NCBI GenBank assembly: GCA_036362985.1
Contig: JAYGXS010000002.1
Span: 13,704,096 to 13,768,095 of the forward strand
Reading direction: 5' to 3'
Source of the DNA: Ligula intestinalis
Lineage: Eukaryota > Platyhelminthes > Cestoda > Diphyllobothriidea > Diphyllobothriidae
Length of the DNA stretch: 64,000 bases
Shown piece by piece: positions 9,607 through 22,435 of the stretch. Position 1 is the first letter of the stretch, and each line of letters begins with the position of its first letter. The position numbers and the translations under genes were made by a program. Under the pieces are notes generated by a model. That model made no database searches, was not told where the DNA came from, and saw nothing but the letters and a program-made list of their open reading frames with translations.

Positions 9607-10344
9607 TGTGAGCGTGCAGTAACAACTGATTGACTGTTGTTGCTTATCAGGAAGTTAATTTAGGCAAACGAACTTTTTCGATTAATTAATCATCAGGCAA
9701 GTTCAATAATATAAGGGAGGGTAGAGTTAACGACGGTTTTAGCAACTAATCAATATTAATTAGGGGGAGAGGGGAATGGGGCGTTAGGGGTCAAAGGGCG
9801 AAACATTCCGAGCTCCTGCGTCAGCGGATGCTTGCGATAGCAACGGCGGTTTTCATACGGCTAGCTAACCCTATTTATGCGTACAGAAGGCGGTTGCGCA
9901 GACACTTAGGCACCCGTGGCCGAACAGCAACTCAACATGCGTCTGCAAGTAGCCTGCCACGGCGCGCCACGAAACGGCGACGAGACAGCGACATACCGCT
10001 CACGCCGTCACCAGACCGTGACATCTTGTGTCCAGACACCTGCCAACAAGACGCGAGACAGGGACGATGGGGCAACATGAACTAATTATCGGAGTCCCTT
10101 TTCGTCCCTCGATTAAGTAAACTTCAGAAGTCGCTCAATTTTTTGCTGCACGATCATAATCTCTGAAGAGGGCTCCATGCAAGACGCAGAAAGCACTGCC
10201 CCGGTTATCGTGTCTTCACCTTTGCAGCAGGAAAATGGGGGTTCACACATTCGCTTCCATTTGTTAGCTCTTGTGCGCGAAGATTGTAAATAGGTTCTAG
10301 AGCGCACATGACAGAACACTGGACTTAACAATTATATAATACTA
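9607..10344. other. No gene recognised
   Basis: Short GC-rich frames only. Confidence 0.5.
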
Positions 10345-11214
10345 CAGTAGTCGCCAGTTATTAAGCCCACCTCTGGCCCAGACCCAATTGGGCTTAATAA
10401 GCGGCGGGCGCACTAACCGGAGAGTCCTAGTTCTTGATTAGCAAACGCAGGATAGGCACTATACATTACATGCGTACTGTATTATGTGTAGCGCTTGGTT
10501 ATGTAGAAGAAAGGAATGCTGTTTGTCTGTATTTTACGTAATAACAAAAACAAAACAAAAAAATGAATGGCGACACGTTTAAAAAAGCGGTCTAGTGTCA
10601 GTTGTTTTGAAGGAAAATTCATTTGCAATTGCTCTTTAATGTCCTTCTCCAGGCACCAGAAATAGTCAAATTTTGTAAAATCTAGACCGCGTTGCAGAGT
10701 GTAGAACGCAGCTCTCATCTATGCAGCAGCTCTGCGTCCTCCTCCTCCTCCTCCTCCTCCTCCTCCTTCTCATCATCATCATCATCAACAGCAACTTCCT
10801 CATTTGCTTCTCCCCAATTCTTCATTTCTTCCTTCTGAATGATTCCATTGACCAAGTTCTGCTCAAAATCTTCCTCGCTTGTTTCAACAGTGACTTCAAC
10901 ATCTGCATCGATGTCTTCCTGACCCCTCATGTCTGCTGCCGTCCGAACAGCATGTCGTAAAATTGAACTTGAAAAATGAAAACAAATCACATCCGGCATC
11001 TTGTTTTGCGTAAGACTAGCCAAAATTATGTAACCAGTTGCGCACGCAGAGAGATGAGAATGTCACTCTATCCTGTTGGCAAACTGGGCTTTGTAACCGG
11101 CGAGTGGGCTAAGTAGCCGGCGGATTTTGCTATGGTAAATTCCGTAACAAGCTGATTTGGGCTTAATATGCGGTTGGGCCTATTAACTGTAGGCATAATA
11201 ACCGGCGACTACTG
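10345..11214 (-). mobile_element. Internally deleted pogo/Tigger-type DNA transposon, 870 bp
   Basis: Inverted ends CAGTAGTCGCC-A-GTTATTA and TAATAACCGGCGACTACTG, with TA on both sides (10343-10344 and 11215-11216), the target duplication expected of Tc1/mariner/pogo elements. Sub-terminal copies of GGGCTTAATA-GCGG occur near both ends. The interior keeps only the C-terminal part of a transposase on the minus strand. Confidence 0.85.
10482..11023 (-). pseudogene. C-terminal remnant of pogo/Tigger-type transposase
   Basis: Two overlapping minus-strand frames. The first reads VRTAADMRGQED, SEEDFEQNLVNGIIQKEE, then an acidic Asp/Glu run encoded by TCC/TCA repeats (about 10735-10790). After a frameshift near 10718 the second reads AAFYTLQRGLDFTKFDYF and KQLTLDRFFKR. 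A terminal S/K-QLTL-x-FF is typical of the CENP-B/Tigger family C-terminus. The catalytic DDD region is absent. Confidence 0.65.
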
Positions 11215-11325
11215 TATAATCATAAGTAAACCTCAAGTGAGTCAACTCCCCATCCTGCTAACAGCTCTTTTAATTAGGTATTTGCGTACTGAACCAAATG
11301 GATGCTGTCAAGCGCCGGATCGTTT

Positions 11326-11371
11326 ATTTATTGTCCTGAGCTTTCGGGCCCTTGCGCGAGTCCGCCGTCAG
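11326..11371 (-). ncRNA. Hammerhead-like motif, Penelope family B tail
   Basis: On the minus strand CTGACGG...CCCGAAAGCTCAGGACAATA, about 90 bp past the stop of the minus-strand endonuclease fragment. The core has G for the conserved A9, so it is likely inactive. Confidence 0.4.
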
Positions 11372-11460
11372 AGATAAAAGCGTCTACGAAAGACAAGCAA
11401 CAGTTAAAGGGGGCAGGAACCAATCAACTGTTATACGGGGGAGAAGGGGGAGGGAACCTA

Positions 11461-11736
11461 TTAACCACCAGTTTCGGCCGTGTTGATATGCCTGCAGAGG
11501 GCGGTGTATGCCGGTGCCAGATTTATAGATCGACTGATAGAATTCTCATCCGAGGCCCAGGCTCCAATCAATTCTCGGCCTATTTTACTGTCGGCGTGCG
11601 CAATTATCTTCGCAGGTGTGAAGTTGAACTCGTGACCCACCCCGTAGGTTTGGGCCGCCGCTTGCGTCACCCCGTCTGACAGCCAGCTTATGCTCATGTA
11701 TGCGTGAACCGAGCATGCGTTCAGTTTGCCCTGCAT
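11461..11736 (-). pseudogene. Penelope-like 3' fragment (endonuclease C-terminal part), family B
   Basis: Open frame with the family blocks YGVGHEFNFTPAKIIAH, IGRELIGAWASDENSISRSI and LAPAYTALCRHI. The N-terminal catalytic half is missing, so this is a short 5'-truncated insertion. Confidence 0.8.
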
Positions 11737-11739
11737 AGT

Positions 11740-12900
11740 TTGGATTTGTTTTTCACTGATTGGACTTACGAAGTTCAGTTCAGTTCAGATGAGTATTTTT
11801 TAGAAAGATATAAGCAGATGCCTCTCAGCTTCCTGTTGGTGACACTTACCATCAAGTTTCTGTTCATAAGAGTTTTCCCTTGCGATTTCGACAGAAATGT
11901 TACTCAGACTTTTGTTAGCTTCGTCGCGTGGATGAACAAGAGCGAAATGTCAGCGAGCAGACGTGATTGCGATAACTTGCGGTTGGGAGACCTAGACGCA
12001 ACTCCCCCTGTTTCCCCCGGGACTGACTTGATGAAGGACGTGAGTTCCTTTTCGCTTTCAAACTGGATTCCAAATGTAGCAAACTTTATGGCTTCTGTTT
12101 TCATGCAAGCACTGTCATCTAGTCGTGTGGTAGCTAGCTAGTGACAAAACCGAACTAGAGCGTGGCTTCACTTTCAGCGAAGCCCGACATCCCAATCCGG
12201 GGGGAGGGCGGACTAACCGAAGGCGAGCAACTTATAGCCATAACACCTCGTGGTTTTGACAGCCTGTCATGGCATTCCTCGTCTTTACTGCTAATGTTTC
12301 CCTCAGACGTCTTCATATTTGCCTTCTTCATTGAGCTGAAGACAAGCACGAAAGTGTACATTTTTCGTTGTAAGCAGTGTCTAACCCAAGAAAGTTCTGA
12401 ATGTATGTCATTTTTGATTAGAATTCAGAACGCATATGTTAGCTTGTAAAGTAGAGCCCTGGATGACAGGCAGTTCCCTCTACGAGCATTTCAGGCAATA
12501 AGTGAGCCATTCACAGAAAATGTTTTTCGATTGACGAGCTTCTGCTCAGTTAAAGAGCGTGTGTGTGCTTCTTTCCCCCGTTGAGCCTTGCTCCACCAGG
12601 GCGTGGGTCCTCAGTCGCAGCCTGCAGCCAATCAGGGAACTGATACGGTTCGTTTTTTCTACGTTTCACAAGGCAAACGTTTTACATTACTAGCTTGATG
12701 CCAGAACGGATTAAACTCGTAAATCCAATTTCCATCGTGCGAGTTTGGGTAAACGACTGTTTATGTGTTTTCCAAGAGCACCATCCTCGGCTTGTGGACT
12801 CAGTTTAGGAACACAATCAGGTGATGTATTGATCTGGTTCCCTGTGCAGTCCCCTCTAGACTTGCCGCACTTGTTGGCTTGTGTATTTTTTATGTGACCG
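11740..12900. other. No gene recognised
   Basis: Several short frames on both strands without recognisable motifs. Confidence 0.45.
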
Positions 12901-12901
12901 C

Positions 12902-12949
12902 CTGACGATGGACCTCTACACGAGTTGGAAAGCTCCGAATGTGAAAAAA
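12902..12949 (+). ncRNA. Hammerhead-like motif, isolated
   Basis: CTGACGATGGACCTCTACAC then GAGTTGGAAAGCTCCGAAT. It is the family B skeleton with GGAAA for CGAAA. No endonuclease frame is recognisable upstream. Confidence 0.35.
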
Positions 12950-13599
12950 ATGGTTGCAATGCTCTATTAGCTCCTCTATCTCGAGCAGCGAGATACTCAG
13001 AGCCTACGGTCAGAAGCGCATGTGGTGGCCCTAGCAGCCAATTGGAACCCAAGAGCTGACGGACAGCGCCTTTGCCCTGCGCGCTAATGCTGCCTGCGGC
13101 CAGGTGCCAAGTCTCGGCACCCCCTGTCCGTTCTCGCTCAATGGTCTAAGCCACTTACGAACGCACCCAGTCTCGCCTTGCCAGCCTTGCGCCAAGACAA
13201 CCAATCACAGACCGACCTTGCCATTGAACGCGCTCTGTCTCTGTCTTCTGGCATGATGCCCACGAGGACTGCGGTGAGAGGACACTTGGAATTCCGGCCT
13301 CGCTGGTCGCGGCGGCCGCCACCGCCGCCGCCGCCCTGTCCTACGGGCCTCGCGGTCGTACGCCCTGCAAGACCTACTGGCAACCTTCCCCGTATCCCTT
13401 CTGTAAGCAATACACTGTTCCGTCTACTCTCGCCTTTCCACCGTCTTCTCTCCAATATCCTAAGGAACCAGGGTCTGGAAGATTGTAGGTGTTAAGGCCA
13501 TAACCGTCGTAGCCTTAGCTCCTATACATCTGCCTACCGGACGTGAACGCTCACCGGATGTCTTACAAATCAGCCCAGACGAAAGTTAGGACACGCATT

Positions 13600-14545
13600 A
13601 GCTCATATTCCTATCTGTTATGCTTGTTGCAACAGTAGGGTGCATGACAGCGATTGATACAATTATAAGAACTAATGTGCGCAAATATTCGGGGTCCAGA
13701 TATCATATCGTGTTCATCATCCCCCGAAGAGGAAGAAGAAAAAGAGGCAATTATAGGAATATATAACTAGAATATACTATGCGCTGGTCTTAGTAAGTAT
13801 GATTACAAGAATTAGCACTCTTGGCAGTGGAATATTACGTCTAGCGACAGTCTTCTAGCTCAAACTTCGTAAAGTGTGACACAGCTTTTGGTGTATAGAG
13901 TTGAGAGGGTGGAAACCAAGGCAAGCTCTGCTGTGCTGAGGGCCCCAAACATGTACTTACTCGGAATAGTTTAAACCCACAGTCGCACTACTTGTTAAGA
14001 TCAAGAGGATATGAGCTCCAGCGTTGGGTTCAATCAGCGTCACTTTTGACAAATGGTAGCGTCAGTGTTAGTACCAGTAGTACTACACTTCTTGTTGAGA
14101 TTGAGGGGATATGAGTCCATTGCTGACTTCAATCAACATCACTTCCGACTAATAATTCAGCCAGAAATAGCATCAGCAATACTATCACCCAGTTACCCCC
14201 TAGTTAGTAGTATTAGACATAACAGTAGCAGTACTAGCCTTGGTTTCCTTGAGTGCGGCTTGATACCTACTGAAGATGAGTGAGGGTAAATAGCGCGGTA
14301 GTACCAGCGCAAAAGACTTTTGTCACCTTAGAGTAAGTAGGCTGTGTTCTATTCTGGCTTGTATCGGTGAAGGCGACCAACGCCGGGTCCCGTTTAGTCT
14401 TCTTGACTCTGGGCGAAGGTGAGGATTGCGGTTGGCGCTACTTATGCCCGCTTCCCTATAATCTACCCCCCGAGGCTGTCGTCTTCTCTATCAACCTGTT
14501 GGTGCACTTGTTGGACTTAATCGAAATCGATGGTCGAACACACAC
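13600..14545 (+). repeat. Interspersed repeat family F, copy 1
   Basis: Contains landmarks shared with other copies: TACTTACTCGGAATAGTTTA, CTTGTTGAGATTGAGGGGAT, CAACGCCGGGTCCCGTTTAG and AATCGATGGTCGAACACACA. Copies: about 25760-26420 (-), 26850-27340 (-) and 55540-56350 (+). A piece of the 3' part recurs near 57360-57440. No coding capacity was recognised. Confidence 0.65.
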
Positions 14546-16000
14546 ATTACCCCTCCCCTCCTCTCCCCCCTCCATGGGCGACATTATTTTTCTTCCAAAA
14601 ATATCAAAAAGTTTTTCCACTGTCTGCTTTTCTTCCACCTCATTGGTTCGTGTTATTTGGCATCACCAAAAAGCTTAGATACTATTTTTTGATATCGTAA
14701 CTGGCATGTACACAAATAGGGAGCTCAAAAGTACACACCTCCATTTTCTTCAAACAAACCGCACTGAACTGAACTCAAAGTACACGTTCGTCGTCTTAAC
14801 AGTCCGATACTTCTGAAGGTAAAATTTTTCGCTCGGTCTATTTTTAACCGACCAACAGTCCAGTCTTTTATTTCGTTGCTGATGGAACTGCCAGAAAAAA
14901 AGTCGTTCAAACAAGCAATGTCGGCTGTAATTACTCTCCGTAGTTTCTTGAACCGGCAGAAAAATTAGCTAGACAAAACCGTTCTTGATCAGTCCGAGAC
15001 GTCCGCCCCCCAATCTGGATCGAATCTGCCAATTGTTTTGTCGTTGATTTTGCCATGGGAATGCGCACTAAAAGCCCATTTATGCGTTAATTGTTTCAAT
15101 TTTTTGAAAAAAATTAGTAAGGAGCTCAAATCAGGATCCAAAATACTCAGCTAGGAAGAGATAGAGATGGGATGTCACCTTATCCACAGTTTAAAATTCA
15201 TACACATGTAAGGAGTTGAGCTAGTCAAGTCCTCGATGCACGAAATAGATTATCGTTGTTCCGCTTAGAAGTACAATCTGCAGATTTAGGCATAGTCCCA
15301 AATTGCCGATCGTAATCACTATCGCTGCGACCGAAAATAATCCATTAAAAGCTAGTGGGAGATTGTTTCGTAGTGTATTCAGCAAATTTCCTAACGCCAC
15401 TTGAAGGAACGAAGACTAAAATTCCTTTTCCGACAGATAAATTAATATTTTTTTAAACTGCATGCCTGGTTTTATAAAAAATCATTTATTGAGGAAGGGG
15501 GGGGGGGGCGGGGGAATTATGCAAATGTGCAGCGCGACCATTCAGAAGGTTTTAAAAAAGATGATAAGGCATACAGCCAAGGGCGGAATATATCAACGTG
15601 AGTATGCACTGGCTTACCTTCTTCCCTTATGCACAAAAACTCGCGACGAGTACTAACTATCCTAATAAAGACACAGAATCTTGCGATAGGTAAAAGAGAG
15701 AAAAAGGAAATATTCGACTTACTTAAGGGGATTTTGGTCTTATCAGACTGACAGAGCCGTTCTCGAACGTGTGCATCAGCGTCCCTATAATAGAAGAAGC
15801 GCCTTGCTTTAAGTTGGTTTTTTGCAGAAAGGTAAACGTGAGAAAAAAAGTGACGTGACATTTCCTAAAGTACGATGCCGGGGAATCTGTTCCATTATGT
15901 GTGGCCTAATTGAAGCTCCGCTGAGGAGAGAGACGGTGTTTTAATTTAGAATTTAAAAAATCGTGATTCCTTGACTGCGTCATTTCAGGCAAATCGTAGT
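14546..16000. other. No gene recognised
   Basis: AT-rich DNA with a poly-G run near 15495. No motif identified. Confidence 0.5.
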
Positions 16001-16100
16001 GTCCAGGTATGTTATAGGGACGCAAGCGGCGATGCACTCAGAGCCTACGACCGGAAGCGCACACCTGTGGAATCATGCACGCAGACAAACAGCGAACGCT

Positions 16101-16244
16101 AACGACCGTTCGCACGGTGTGAGGAACTATCGATCAGCGTACACACGCGACGACCGTTCTCACAGCGTAGGGAACTATCGATCAGAGGGCATACGTAATG
16201 ACCGCTCACACAGCGTGGCAAACTATCGATCAGCGACAGGCTAG
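16101..16244 (+). repeat. Tandem repeat, 48-bp unit, 3 copies
   Basis: The landmark GACCGTT/GACCGCT starts at 16104, 16152 and 16200. Each unit carries the block AACTATCGATCAG. As 48 is a multiple of three, one frame reads a 16-residue repeat (DRSHSVGNYRS core), which explains the open frame at 15999-16244. I do not take it as a gene. Confidence 0.8.
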
Positions 16245-19170
16245 AACACCGGTCGCATGCTATAGGCCAGGAGTATTCTAGAAGTACCAGAGCCTTTTAA
16301 ATAGGCTGTAGTGGAAAAGCTAAGGACCCACTGTCCCTGTACCGTCCTGAATAAAGGCTCTTGCTATCAGAACCGGCCTTGCCTTCTTTCTGCCGACGCC
16401 TCAGGATATAACAAAGCAGATACTCATTTTTTCTCGACAAAGCTGGTAAGGTACGCGTGAAATTCGGAGAGTCCCAGCTTAATTTTATAACGATTTCGCT
16501 ACTACTCATTTATTTCACAGAGCTCGGTGATGGAATCCCTCAGTAGACGCATGGTAACGAAAATTTGTTCCCTAAATTCCGGGTTTATTTCCCATACCAC
16601 ATTCACTTTTATTCCAACTGTTAGTTTTAGAACGACTCCATCAGCCATTTGTATGTAATTAATCCTAAGAGCCAGTATTCTCGCCTCGAGCGGAATATAG
16701 AACGCGCTTCTTGACCGGATATTCCCAAAGTGAATGCTTAGACATCAGTGTTTTGAGTGCATAGAGCTTAAAGGGTTGGGTTTATCTGGGAGAACTCGTA
16801 AAACACAGAAGTATTTTCTGTTTCGCGGATATTTCCATCGTCTAGACTGATGAGCAGCAAAGCCTAATGCACATTTCCAATTTTTAACTAGAACGCATGA
16901 AGGTATTTTCCCTTAAGGGCCGATTTTTAAGTGGGCAGGTGTATATTTCATTTAGGTTGACGGGTTTCAACACAAATATACACTTACAATTTCGTTCTTC
17001 GCCTAAAGACCTTATATATACTGATATATACCACGATCAGAAATTAATTTCTCTGGAGATTAAAAACCTGAACTTTTTAAACCGGTATATCAACCAGAAA
17101 GCAGATAGGGAAAGTGGGGGACCCACTAATGAGCCGGATCCTTAGCAGCTGTGTCAAGCAGCGGCAGAATACCGGCAAAACATGTGTCTGGGCCTTTTAG
17201 CAAGTATCTAGCCTGTTAGTATGGTAAGTTACAACGGCAGGTTGTTAATTGCTGGTATCCTAGCAACCGCAATTGTGTGCTCTTAACCTAGAGATCTAAA
17301 GCAAAAGGCTACACCCTACACTGACGACAGTTGTAAGAAATGGACAAAGTCTTTAAAACGGGTGCCTGGCAGTAAACACGCGGTGACGTACTAGTTCCCC
17401 GTGAAGCTATTTATAGCCCGCTCGCTTGATCACTCTAGGACACAAAGGTTGTACTATTTTCGCGGGCATTTCCATTGTCATATGCACACTATACAAGTTA
17501 ACAAACATACGTGCTGTTTAAATATGCCTGACACAGTCACCTCAATAATTGAATTCGTCTTTGAAATTAGTGCCCCTAGTTGCCCGCTCTGACGGCCGTC
17601 AGCACCAGGGCTACCTCATGTCGCGTACGTGCCTCTACCTGTGGCTTGAGGCGCCAAGACGTCAATCGATATTTATGTCTTCATTGATTGGTCGCATTCG
17701 CAGGACGAACACTAAAACAGCTGACACGGCTGGCGAGCGGATTTGCCAGTTTAGAACACTAATTGCTGAGTCGCGTGTGGTCTACATCGTCTTGGTAAAA
17801 ACATTCCAACATAACTGATTTGAGAGCTTTTAAGCGGTTGACCACCTTACTTCGAGATAATTCTTCACAGACAAGCCAGGCGTCAGTCGTCAGCAATAAA
17901 TCCCATCACTTGTAATGGCTGAACTGTCATCGAGTGTGGTTTGTGCAAGCAGGAATTGTGGCGTTTTTTACCACCAAATCAGCAGACAGCAGTCACGAGG
18001 AACGCAAAATTGAAATTAAACAGTAAAATAGAGTTTAAAAACGCATTTTGCTTTACACTGGTATGCCCTGGAGATAAAGCGTTCCGCAATGGCTGCCTGC
18101 GATTATATCACTGCTGTTTACGTGACCAAAATGGTGCTAGACGTTTACCTCCACTCCAGGCGAATTTCGGGTTCATAAGACGTGCTAAGTAAGCTTGGAG
18201 AAAGTACAATAAGTAGAGTAGGTTACTTCAAGACTGTCTTAAAAAAAGTAGCCAACTGACAACAATTGAGCTAACACAAGTTGACCTTGATCAATACTCC
18301 CATATAGGAAGAATAACCAGATGTTTGCGGACATTTTGGAAGATCCTTTCATATTGTTTGCATCGGCATCAAGTCGCTAGGTACAGAATACTACTTCCGT
18401 TAGTGAGTCTCGCATTCCGGTCGCGGGCATTATTACGCATCCGCCTAAGGAAATTAATGCATTAGCATATTTAAGGGATTTGAATTTGCGAAAAGTGCAT
18501 TCAGTCTTGTCATATACTTACAAAATACGAGGGACGCTATGACTTTAAAGCCACAATATGTAGAAAATAGTGACACTTGGGAACTGGTGGCTAATAACTT
18601 GGCCGCCACATGATTTAAAAGAACGTAGACTTCTGGATCCCCGCAAGAGGATAAACTGTTATTGCCTAGCATATGCTCAGAAGTCACAAATTACTGCATT
18701 CCTCTAACATTCTGTAATTCTAACAGAAATTTTTCACTCATTGATTTTTAGCCCAATATTTTGAGCCTTTTTGTTCTGTTTACATGAATCCTCTTTCTCA
18801 GTGGAGCATGTTTCACGATTACAATACGCTTCTTCGCATTTTTGTGCAAGACGTTCCTATCTTGTTCGCAGATAGTAGTTTATTTACTTTGGCAAATCAT
18901 GCCGTATTGTTTCATAGCTATCAAAAAGTAAATAAAAGGGGGGGGGGCTTTCACTCCATTTTGATGCTGCTTGTACTGGTTGAAAAGATATTTACTTTGC
19001 GATAACAGGGAAGATAAGGAAACTACATTTTTATGGCTCTTGTGCTGACCATTCGTCCTTGAGTTCAAAACAATCGTGTGAATTTCGAATCACTGGAGTT
19101 ACCACCGATTTTTCTGTTAGGAAAAAATAAAGGCAACCGAATCTCTTTTCAATGGGCCCAGTTGTGGAAA
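16245..19170. other. No gene recognised
   Basis: Nearly 3 kb with only incidental frames on both strands. Confidence 0.5.
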
Positions 19171-19177
19171 AGTTGCA

Positions 19178-19280
19178 GCCTCGGTGGGTTTCAAACCCAC
19201 ACAACAGGGAAGGCTTTTGTACGGCCAACGCTCACCCTTTTAGCTACTAAGGCTCTATGGGTTCGAATCCCACAGAGGCA
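19178..19280. repeat. tRNA-like segment with opposed B-box motifs
   Basis: The plus strand ends with a perfect B box (GGTTCGAATCC) in a T-arm context, and GCCTC/GAGGC could form an acceptor-like stem. The minus strand has a second B-box-like GGTTTGAAACC and an A-box-like TAGCTAAAAGGG. No clean anticodon arm was drawn, so it is a tRNA pseudogene or SINE head rather than a working tRNA. Confidence 0.4.
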
Positions 19281-20214
19281 GTGATTTTTCAAACTTGAGT
19301 CAATTGAATAATTAAAATCTGCCAAACCCTCCTATGAATCTCTTTTTCAGCAATGCCAAATGGGATAATTATATGTGACTTTGAAAACTCAAGGAATAAA
19401 CTTACAAAAATTCTATATTTTGTGTTCACTATTTCATAAACGACCTTATTTCCCACTAATTACTATATCTGGCGTAAATATTATAAATTAACACAGTTGA
19501 TGCTAATAATGCGTCATTTCAGCTTGCAATCGGAAATTTTTTTAGGGCTGGCTATGTATCTGGTCTTCAACCTAAAAGCTTTGCAAGCTAACGTTAGTAA
19601 GTACGGATTCTGTACTTGTAAAAGTTTTGTACTGAAGGAATTTTTAGTCTGAAATGCCCTATTGAGGAAGTAAGCCGGAGAAGAAACTGGTGGCGGGGAG
19701 CAAAACTGAGGTAGCCACTTTCATCGTTTCAGCTGGCCAAACACCCACATCGATCTAACAGAACCTAACTTTTGAATCCGGTTCAATGAGGGTGAATAAT
19801 CTGTCATTGACTGACAGCTGCGAAGGAGAATACTGAAAGAAGAAGAAGAGCAGTCGAGCACCCTCTACTTCTAGCCCTTAATCCTTTCTTCAAATTGCAT
19901 GTTCTTCTGTACTATTGAAACTTGCAGAAAAATTTGCCTTGGACATAATGACGCCTTGACCTCTGATTTTCCCGGTACGATGCAAGTTGCACTACACTCT
20001 GTTGCTCAAGTAGCCGTGCATATGCGAGTGATTTTCTGACTAATCATCAGCCTTTACTACGATTTCGCTCAATCTTCTCCTTTATAAAACTTCTGCATGC
20101 CGCTCTCCCGGCTGGGCTGTCTTTTGGCCTTGGGATTATTTCATTTCCCGCAGTCAATTCGTTTAGTGCAGCAAGCAAATATCCACGGTCCTTCCCAACA
20201 ATTGTGGAGTTCTT

Positions 20215-21165
20215 TAAGGGTCTATTTTATACCTTCATCTCTTTTCCATTCAAACTGATGACATGCAATCGCCAAACGAATGTCTGTTTGTTAAATATGC
20301 TATACTTGTTGGCCATCCTATCAAAAGTCAAATAAATCTCCAAGTACTGAAGGCTGGCCTGAATTACGTCGTAGCATGGTCGCCAGCAAATGGCCTTTTA
20401 CTTAACGACCGGAAGTCAGGCCAGTGTGTTTTTCGACTGCGACCCTCTCCCAGTCCTGAATTCCTTGACATTGAGCCCATGGAGGTATTCCATTTCCGGT
20501 ACCTTCGTTTTACTCTGCCATCTAAACTCTCATTTACTTTTCATATTGAAGGCCTTTTTATAAAAATCCATAAACTTTCATATTATATTAACCGTTTACG
20601 TTAATACCACACACCGCAAGCCCTTATCTGGTGACTTATAGATCCATGCCTTCTTCTCCTCATTCTTTACTACTCCACAGTTATATTTCCAGCCTTAGTT
20701 AAAAAGACCTGGTCATTTTTGAACATATCCTCCAAAAGCTATATTCAGCTGCGGGTGTTTCGTATGTTTTTTTAGTGGGCATTATCATACAGTGACACTT
20801 CAAGACGGTCAAGCAATTTGCTGATCACATCGTTAGTGAGGAAGCTCACCCTCTCCACTCTGAACTAATGGCTGCGAAGTATTCCCGTACTGTGCGCCGA
20901 AGCTTGCCGTGCATCGGCATATCAGCACTCTGTACTCCCATGCCGAGCACACTACCTCATGCGTGAAGAAACGGAAAGGGAGAAATTGAAAGTCGACCTG
21001 TCCCCATAAGAGATGCGGACATCGTGTAAACCTTTAAATTTGAGTTTTCTATGACCTTTTACCATGATCCTTTACCTTACCTTATCCCTTGTTCTCCGTG
21101 AATGGAGCCATTTTTTGCTGAAAATCTTAGATATTACCTCCTAAATAAAGCATTCTCTCTCTCTG
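20215..21165 (+). pseudogene. Non-LTR retrotransposon RT fragment, copy 2 (CR1/Jockey-like)
   Basis: Better preserved than copy 1. Open from about 20263 to 20604 with VGHPIKSQINLQVLK, VVAWSPANGLLLNDRKSG, QCVFRLRPSPSPEFLDIEP, FHFRYL and KIHKLSYYINRLR. The catalytic YADD is reduced to KYAILVGHP. The 3' end is AATAAAGCATTCTC followed by a short TC run. Confidence 0.8.
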
Positions 21166-21169
21166 TCTT

Positions 21170-21350
21170 CCGAACTCGTGCAGAAATCCATCGTTAAAAA
21201 ACGGCAGTATGAACAGAACAAGCGACAGTTATAAGAGCATAAGAGCCAATCAATTATCTTTGACACAGGTTTGGAGGGAACTGCGAAATTTTATGCATGC
21301 CAGCGCCAGATTGATACATCAATTGACTGAGACCTCATAGCAGGCCGAGT
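21170..21350 (-). mobile_element. Decayed Penelope family B 3' end
   Basis: The minus strand matches the 3' part of other family B copies (compare 33780-33900): the plus strand has ATGCCAGCGCCAGATTGATA and AATTGACTGA. A degraded hammerhead-like motif lies at about 21170-21200. Confidence 0.55.
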
Positions 21351-22069
21351 CTACGGTCAGGTCTGTTTCGTACATGGATAAGTATCCTGTTGTCTTCGAG
21401 GGTAAACTAATGACCCCTTTTGAAAATGCCCGACCAGTCATCTCAACTTTACCCATACATACGTACATACATCTGGGACTCGAGGCATCGCCCTTATTCG
21501 CGGGGATATTTAAATTGTCCTGAGAAACGCGTTAACTGAGGTTTCCTCATTTTTAAAGAAAACACAAACGAAATATAGCTACAATTGTCTGCGTTTCAAC
21601 TACTTGCGTATATAAAATATTCATTAATAATTGCTCTAACGGTATTAGGACGTTCTAGTGGACAGCATAAGAAGGAAGCCGTAAAACGATCAAATTCATT
21701 TCTTGGAAAAATTTTGTTGTAATTTTACTATTATGTTTAGTTCACTGGTTCGGAACGAATCATGGGATAATCAAATTTAGCCTTTATATGCACCAATCTT
21801 CTAAGGAATTATAAACTGAGACTTACGAGTTGGCTTGTCAAACAAACTGCATAAGGAGTTAGTAACCCTTTCAGTTAAACCCTTTTCACAAACCCGAGGC
21901 AAGCGGATATGACGTTAAAAGGGCTAAAAGTTGGCTCAACATCAAAATTTCTCCCATTCCTTCTACAATATACGCTAGTTTTCTCCCTTCCGATATCATA
22001 GATGAATCTCTTCTCCATAAATTGCTTCGCGTACGAAAAGCATAACGCTTTGAACGAATTTGGGGCAAA
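21351..22069. other. No gene recognised
   Basis: AT-rich; no motif identified. Confidence 0.5.
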
Positions 22070-22435
22070 GATAGTTTAAGTAGTACCCCTAGTGTACCCC
22101 TAGTCTCAGCATTTAGCCTACGGAAATGGTGATTATAGAGGCTTTGAGAGGGCGGGGTGGAGAAATAAGATAGGCAGTAAAAGAAATTTGTAGTAGTAAG
22201 TGTAAAGTAAAAAAATGTAGTTGAATTGGTTGCCCACGGCCACTGGAACTTAGTTGTTTCGCATTAAAACTGAAGATGTTCGCGGACTATACTAACCTAA
22301 TTCCAGTACGGTAAGTTGAACCTCAGGTAAGTTGAAGTAGACGACCTCCTCACCACCATTTCTATTTCTTCAGGAATGCCGAGAATCCTGCATTTTGCTA
22401 ATTGGTTTTTTTACGTACAGTATATTGCATATCTG
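22070..22435 (+). repeat. Foldback/MITE family D, copy 2 (left half)
   Basis: AGTTTAAGTAGT terminus, CCCCTAGTCTCAGCATTTAG, GGAGAAATAAGATAGGCAGT and CAGGTAAGTTGAAGTAGACG, as in copy 1. The inverted right end was not found. Confidence 0.65.

Noticed and set aside
10715..11023. Acidic host protein (Asp/Glu run)
   Set aside because: It lies wholly inside TA-flanked inverted repeats and continues by frameshift into a Tigger-type C-terminus, so it is transposon sequence.
13138..13495. Overlapping 105-codon frames on both strands
   Set aside because: Both are produced by GC- and GCC-rich composition; the sequence resembles a retroelement tail.
15490..15510. Poly-G run as a regulatory G-quadruplex
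   Set aside because: A single G run without the spaced tracts of a quadruplex; likely slippage.
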